Shown here piece after piece: positions 23,350-29,439 of a stretch of 29,439 nt of DNA. The stretch is from the NCBI GenBank assembly GCA_001953115.1, contig LSSL01002280.1, positions 1 to 29,439 of the forward strand. The letters are read 5' to 3'. A model generated the notes under the pieces. That model saw only the letters and a program-made list of their open reading frames with translations, was not told the origin of the DNA and searched no databases. Position numbers and translations under genes: made by a program. Source of the stretch: Smittium mucronatum. Its lineage: Eukaryota > Kickxellomycota > Harpellomycetes > Harpellales > Legeriomycetaceae. The stretch's first letter is position 1; every line of letters begins with the position of its first letter.

Positions 23350-26300
23350 TTTTTATATTTCTAAAACACTTTCACTTCTATTCTTACAAAAAGTTAAACT
23401 AGTTGTATCTATTTATTTTAGGCAACATTTCTGCAAATATGACTATTTATAATTATGTATAATGAATTATCTCATATATTAGGTTCTGCTTTAGAAGTTA
23501 GTAAAAAACCTACAATATTTCTATGGATTGCTTTAATTTTAGAAAAAAAACTTTAATAAAATGGTGAGAATACTCGGATTGGATTTATTTAGGGAATAAA
23601 TAATATTAAAATTAAAAAATTTATATTTGTAGAATAAGAAAAACTACTTTTTCTAGTTAATTATGATCAATGGATGTTTTTATATGATTTATGATTTATG
23701 AAATATATAGGTTAATTTTTTGTTTAAATATCAACAAATATGCAACATTTTATGAATTCTTAGTTGTTTTCTAAATCAAAAAATAATAATCAATAATTAA
23801 AAATTATCCATTAATCCTTTTAATTTTGAAAATAAAGAACTAAAATTTTAATTATAATTTTAATTTTTTTTGTTTTTTTAATGGAAATTTGTTTTTAAGT
23901 TTATTCAAGCTATATAGCCAAATTTTAATGATTAATCTTTTCAGTAAAAATCGTCCTAAATTAACGTTTCATATGATACTTTTATAAAGGCGCCTTTAAA
24001 CATTCTATAAAACCGTCACACCATTCTTAACATTTTGAGACATTTCGCTACTCCTCTATATTTCTCTTTTATTATTTATCCTAATAGTATTGATCATTTA
24101 ATTGAAAAATTAACAGTTGAAACTATTGATTTCTCTTCAATAATTTGATTTTTTTTTAAAAAAAAATGAGAAACAAAAAACCTATTTAAATTAGACTCAA
24201 GATGAAATACCTTGAGTTAAAAACTGTTTTAAAACGTTTATTTTTATTTTTCTCCATCTCAAGTGAAATTAATAAACCTCCAGGCTGGTAATTCAAGTAA
24301 AAGGTATCGATCCAATATTTATTCAATAAATATAATTTGTTCTGATCAAAATGATAAAGGTCAATAAATCGATTTTTCAGGACATTAAACCTCCAAATTC
24401 TTAAAATTTATCGTTTTAGTAAAAATTCTTTATTAGATATTGAATTTTAGTCATTTTTATCTGAGATATATCTATAAAATTTTCAAATTTTAAATTCTTG
24501 GAATCCTAAAGAATTTATGCTTTTTAATTTATTTTTCCAAAATTTTTTTTCTAATTTACACCCGAAAAGTAAATTAAAAATAGAATGTCTTCGATCTCCA
24601 TATTTTGGGAATCCTAAACAAAAAAATTTAATTAGAAAATTATGCCTAAATATATTTCCTTAATAATGAGTGCCAGCCAATTTATTTATTTTATATTACA
24701 ATTATTTGAATAAATATTTATTTAGCTATTATGCCAACAGATTTAGGTAAAACTGAGAGGAAATTAAAATTATGTAATTCCTATACCCTCCCAGCTTAAC
24801 TAGAAAATTTTTACAATAAATTTTTCCAATTTTTTCCATAAATATATATCATCAAACTTTATAAAATCTAAAATTTTACAGTAAAAAAAATTGGCAAAAT
24901 AATCCTAAATACGATAAAAGACTATTAAATGATCACAAAGTTTTGAAATTTTTGGTTTTGGTGTGAAGTGCAATAATACAAATTTATATTACACCCTTTA
25001 TAAAATAATTTACATCTTTTTTTCTATTTTTTTACTGCCTATCGAATTAATCTTTTTAAAAAAGCATTTTCATAATTCATACTTTTTGATCCTTATTTCT
25101 TGAATTTAACCCATTTAAATTATTTTTATAAGTCTTATGTTTATCAAAGCAGATTTTTTTTTTGAATGTTATATAAATTTTAATATTTTTTGTTCTTAAT
25201 ATATTTTTTGTACTTAATATATTTTTCTTTTAGGGACATGATTACCATGCGGATGTGATATTTTTTTGGTGGATTTGATCACTATGTGTTTGCGATCCAA
25301 TTTTTTGAATACTATAATTGTATAAAATTAGCAAATTATTGGCTAATTGATTATAACAATTACCAAATAATATTTTCATTAAATCAATATGCATATAAAA
25401 AAACGTTAATTCATTATTAAAAAATCAACACCTATAATTTAATGCTTTTTTACATCAACTAAAAAAGTTATGCTTTTTGTTTATTACTCAAATTTTATAA
25501 AGGCGATAGAGAATTTAATTACTCTACCCATCTATAAATACATTAGTGCATAAAAAAGTATGTTTCTCAAGATATTTTTTCATATAAGTAATTAAAAATT
25601 TTTGATTAACAAATTATTTAAAATTATATAATTTCTTTAAAATGACACACTATAAAAAATTAGTCTATTATCAATTAAAAATAATTATTATTAGCATTAC
25701 AGGCACAATTATTCCTAGAACTGTATAATTTTTATTCATATTAACAAGTTAATTCTTTTTTAATCAGTAAATATTAATTTGTTTCTTAATTCAATAATAT
25801 ATATAGTTTTTTCGAAATTATTTTTAAATTTCATATAAGAAATTGTACTATGTTATATTATGCTATGATATCAATGTAATAATTTTATTACCTAAAACTT
25901 CTAGATTCGATTTATCTTTTTAAATATTAAGACTTGTCTGATTTTTATATTAAATATTTTGCTAAATAAACTACCATATTTTTCTAAATATGCTTTAAAT
26001 TTAAATTATTTCCTTTCGAAATCTTTAATGATAAAAATTTTGATATTCAAATCCGTGTATGGGAATTTATGGAATAAATTTAAATTCTTGCCGTATTAGA
26101 AGTTCGTTTTAGACGAATTTGAAATACTAAAAAAAAAATTAAAAAAAGAAAAATATTTTTTCCCATATTGAAATTTTTGCGATAATTAATTAGAGTTAAA
26201 AAATGGATATTTGGTCTCATATTTTTTGGAAATTATAAAAAATTGACATACTCACTAAAAGCTAATGATTTTTAAATGGTTTTTTAGATTTATAAATTCA

Positions 26301-26540
26301 ATATTGTGTTAGAGTTATTTTTCAGAATTTTTTTCAATATATGAAAAAAATTCAGATTAATATAAAAAGCTAAATTTAGATTATAAAAGTTTCATAATTA
26401 TCTTATGAATAATTTTTTTTTATATAATATTAAATCCCAAAATAAGATTTAAATAATTAAAAGAGTTAACATTAAACCTAGAATTAATGGATACAGAGAA
26501 ACGAAAAAAGAGCATAAAACACAAATCTTTATAGCTTCTT
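23350..26540. other. AT-rich desert, no gene
   Basis: No gene, RNA gene or coding relic is visible. The sequence is dominated by A and T runs. The only structures noted are a short tandem duplication at 25181-25230 and the paired 20-base words at 25240-25296. Confidence 0.75.
25240..25296 (+). repeat. Diverged pair of 20-bp words
   Basis: GATTACCATGCGGATGTGAT (25240-25259) and GATCACTATGTGTTTGCGAT (25277-25296) match at 14 of 20 positions without gaps. Four of the six differences are C/T transitions. The pair stands out because both copies are GC-richer than the desert around them. Confidence 0.5.
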
Positions 26541-26548
26541 CTATTTTA

Positions 26549-27692
26549 GAAATCCTCATTAGTAACTCCTATAGATATGATTCTTAATCCTTTAATGAAA
26601 TTTCCGAAAATCCACAAAATGTTTATTTTATAAAAGGATTCCAGATAGGCGAATTTGATAAAATATATCGGGATTTGTGAGAAGGATCTTATAAATTCAG
26701 AAATAAGAATAGGGGGGAAAAAATTAAAATTAGCACCCAAGGATAAGATTATTGTAATCTAAACTTATCTTAGGCACTATTTCAAATTTGATAAAATGGG
26801 GAAAGATTTTGGAACATCACCCCCGTCAATCTTTATATTGATAAGTTCCACTGAAATAGTAGTTAAGAAACTTTATTAAAGAATCATTTATTTCCTATCA
26901 AAAAAAAATACAATTATCTGAATCAATATGACTTATAAATAATTTATTGTAACGTTAATCGTAGATTGTACAGATTTTTTATAAATAGAACAATTGGATC
27001 ATTCAAAGACGGGAAAATATTTTATTCGGAAAAAGGCCAATGTTATTTCATAAAGAGAGATATTGCAGCTATAAAATATGTTCGATATGCGTTTGGTAGC
27101 CCTGTTTTTGAGGGTTTAATACATGATGTTCAGGGTTTAAAAAAATGGAAAACATTTATAGAAAAATTTTCAAAAAATCTACCAGTGGTTTCAGGATAGA
27201 AGACACTTGTAATCATTGTGAATGTTTAATAATGACTGGATAAAGCTATTTAGGAATCGAAAAAAAAATTAGGACAGTTATACCAAAGAAAAAATCAGTT
27301 AAATATACTGAGTGACTCACAGAACTCTCAAAGTTTTTGTGAATATTCAGATAGCTCATTGGACTCAGATCACTCCAAGATTATCTGAAATCGCACTACT
27401 AATCACAGTGAAATAATAATGGTAGAAATTTTTTTGATCGATTAAGTTTTTATTAAAATAACAAGGAGTAATTATAGGGATTTGCTGTTAAACTTTGAAA
27501 CTTCTACCAATATATGTATATCTCTTAAAAATTTCAACATATCTAAATCCCCACTAAGATTAGATGATATAAGATTTTACGACATGATTATGATACAGGA
27601 AAAGGAATCATCAAATAGAAAAAAAGCCAAAAAAAGTTAGCCAAAAATAACAGAAAAGTTATAAGTATCTTTAGAGACAAGTGGGGATTCAA
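26549..27692 (+). pseudogene. Decayed protein-coding relic in a single frame, possibly transposon-derived
   Basis: One + strand frame carries protein-like text across about 1.1 kb, interrupted by many stops. Segments are ENPQNVYFIKGFQIGEFDKI near 26600; an open 77-codon piece at 26966-27199 (FGSPVFEGLIHDVQGLKKWK); LSDSQNSQSFCEYSDSSLDS near 27310; and LLLNFETSTNICISLKNFNI near 27480. A neighbouring frame gives EDTCNHCECL at about 27198. The local G+C (21 of 60 at 27061-27120) stands above the flanks. A hydrophobic, Trp-containing segment followed by a Ser-rich stretch recalls retrotransposon Gag proteins, but this is only a resemblance and no motif fixes the family. Confidence 0.35.
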
Positions 27693-28618
27693 TTGAGGTC
27701 TTGTTTTTTATTTAAAAATATCAAGAATATATAAATTTGAAAAAAATATGCCTCATCGGAGCCTATTATGAGTTACTCTGAACACTTGGATAAAATTAAT
27801 TTATTAATATTTTGTTTTATTTAACTTTTTTATCATTTTATACATCTCAATATGTATCAATTATAATTTAAAAAATATTTAAATTAATTATTTCACAATT
27901 TGATTAATAGTTTAACAGTTTGGAAATATACAAAAAATCAGTTTTTTTGCTATAAAAGTATGGAATTAACTTCATATTATTTAGTTCTCTCTTCCCTAAC
28001 CATGTACACTAAATTGATTCGAGAAACAAATTTTTATGAAAAAATTTCAATATTTGACACAGCTAATTGGTAATATTAATCAAGTTATAAAAATTATTTG
28101 CAGTATTTAAATATCATTTAATTTATACTTAATATTTTTTTTAAAACTTAGAACATTGGAGCTAGAAAAAACGAATTAGGAAAAAAAAAGAACTTAAATG
28201 ATCTTTTTTTCATCACTTTCAGTAAATCTATAGATAAAGGTGAAAATAATTTATAAAATTCTGAATTTATTTTATTTTAAATCACATGCATAATTTTAGT
28301 ACATAAATTTCTTTTGTTATATATCACATAAAAAACTTATGTGTGACTTTATTCAAGAATATTAGTTGTAAAGGAAGATGAATTCAAGTTCATTAATTTA
28401 AATTTAAATACAAATTTGTTAAAGTAAAGAAAATTAATTTATCTTTTTAAACATACATTAATTATTAAAGAAAAATTAGATTTTTGAATTGGAAAATCTC
28501 CAATATGTATTGATGTAGAATCTATTATAATAATTTACAAGCAGTATCGAGTATCTTTATTTTCATATTACAGATTACTTAGTATTATAAGTAAATTAGG
28601 GATTTTTGAATAATTTTC

Positions 28619-28639
28619 TTTTTTCTTTTTTCTTTTTTC
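28619..28639. repeat. TTTTTTC tandem repeat, three copies
   Basis: Three exact 7-bp units in tandem, preceded by a shortened TTTTC unit; a simple pyrimidine tract. Confidence 0.85.
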
Positions 28640-28953
28640 TATTTTTAATTTTTTTAATATATTCTGTTTACTAGGTTTTACGAATAAATATAATAATAAA
28701 TACAATGGCTTATTATATTAGAGTGTAAAAATCCATAAAAAAGAGCAATATATATTAAATTCAATATAGATATGTTGCAACTTACATTAGGTTCAGTCAG
28801 CAATGTGTAAATGGTAAGATATATTATTTTATTGGTCATTTAGTTTTTTTATACTCTTGTTCTGGGTCCTTAATTTAGAATATACTGTGAGGTTTTATTC
28901 TAGGAATCTTGGTCTCTCTTCTTATTATAAATTATACCGATAAAGATTGATCA

Positions 28954-28971
28954 CTTTCACTTTCACTTTCA
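28954..28971. repeat. CTTTCA tandem repeat, three copies
   Basis: Three exact 6-bp units in tandem; a short microsatellite. Confidence 0.85.
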
Positions 28972-29415
28972 CATTAATATATTTATGTACCATTATTCAA
29001 TTATAGTTAGTGGAAAGAACTACCTAATAAAAATAAAACCCCGTTGAAAGTTATCACAAACTTAATTAGTGCCCAAAATTCGCAAATTAATACAGACGCA
29101 TTTAGATTTTTTTTAAATTAAGTGTCTTAAAAGACGTATCTTCCACATCTTGAGAATTAAAAAAATAAATAGAATTTTGTAACGCAATTTTATTTTCGAA
29201 TTTTTAATTTTTTAATCTAAGGAAAACATATTAAAAGGAAAAAAAGAAAATAGTGCTTAAAAATTAACATACCTAATAGCAACTATAATAAGTATTGTCA
29301 CCGAAAATATTCTAAATTGTGATATAATTCGAGATTGCGGTTTATAAATCAAACACCTATTATGTTCCAAGATCAGTTTAACATCTCATTAAAAATAGGA
29401 GAATTAATAATTTGA

Positions 29416-29439
29416 TATATATATATATATATATATATA
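29416..29439. repeat. (TA)n microsatellite at the window end
   Basis: Alternating TA runs to the last base of the window. The true length cannot be seen, and the edge may be an assembly break caused by the repeat. Confidence 0.9.

Larger units (their letters stand above)
27693..29415. other. AT-rich region without genes
   Basis: No gene is visible. It contains simple repeats: TTTTTTC three times at 28619-28639 and CTTTCA three times at 28954-28971. Confidence 0.75.

Noticed and set aside
1..29439. CRISPR arrays, bacterial operons, phage genes, rRNA genes and telomeric repeats
   Set aside because: No regularly spaced repeats, ribosome binding sites, conserved rRNA words or TTAGGG-type arrays were seen; the spliced genes show that this is eukaryotic nuclear DNA.

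Overview
The window looks like a piece of an AT-rich, gene-poor eukaryotic nuclear genome, most likely from an early-diverging fungus. Two intron-containing genes, for an Atg6/Beclin-1 family protein and for clathrin heavy chain, carry short GT-AG introns of about 65 to 175 nt. The C-terminal stretch of the Atg6 protein has the fungal-style wording (YELYGSGDLHLGRL, then RRFDLAMVAFL). Placing it in a particular lineage (for example gut-dwelling Kickxellomycotina, or anaerobic chytrids with similar composition) is inference only. There are no operons, ribosome binding sites, CRISPR arrays or other bacterial features.

Layout. Bases 1-12,646 hold no intact gene. The first 5.5 kb is extremely AT-rich. 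From about 6 kb the composition is less extreme and short coding-like relics appear. The best supported is a decayed non-LTR (LINE-type) retrotransposon on the + strand at about 9.15-12.05 kb, with endonuclease-like, linker, reverse-transcriptase (YSDD) and C-terminal fragments in the expected order. ATG6 (five exons, 690 codons) runs 12,647-15,172 on +. Clathrin heavy chain (four coding exons, 1,707 codons, plus a probable 5'-UTR intron) runs 20,621-15,283 on -. The two genes converge with 110 bp between stop codons. Bases 20,780-23,100, upstream of clathrin, are again less AT-rich and hold an unassigned 97-codon ORF and clustered inverted repeats. Bases 23.3-26.5 kb are an AT desert. Bases 26.55-27.69 kb hold a second coding relic, and the rest is AT-rich sequence ending in a TA microsatellite at the window edge.

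Function. Clathrin heavy chain builds the coat of endocytic and trans-Golgi vesicles. Atg6/Vps30 is a subunit of the Vps34 phosphatidylinositol 3-kinase complexes for autophagy and endosomal sorting. Both belong to membrane traffic, but their adjacency looks like ordinary gene order rather than a functional cluster. I found no convincing novel system. The points most worth a second look are the transposon fossils, insertions in the Atg6 BARA domain, the clathrin leader region and the structured repeats upstream of it.
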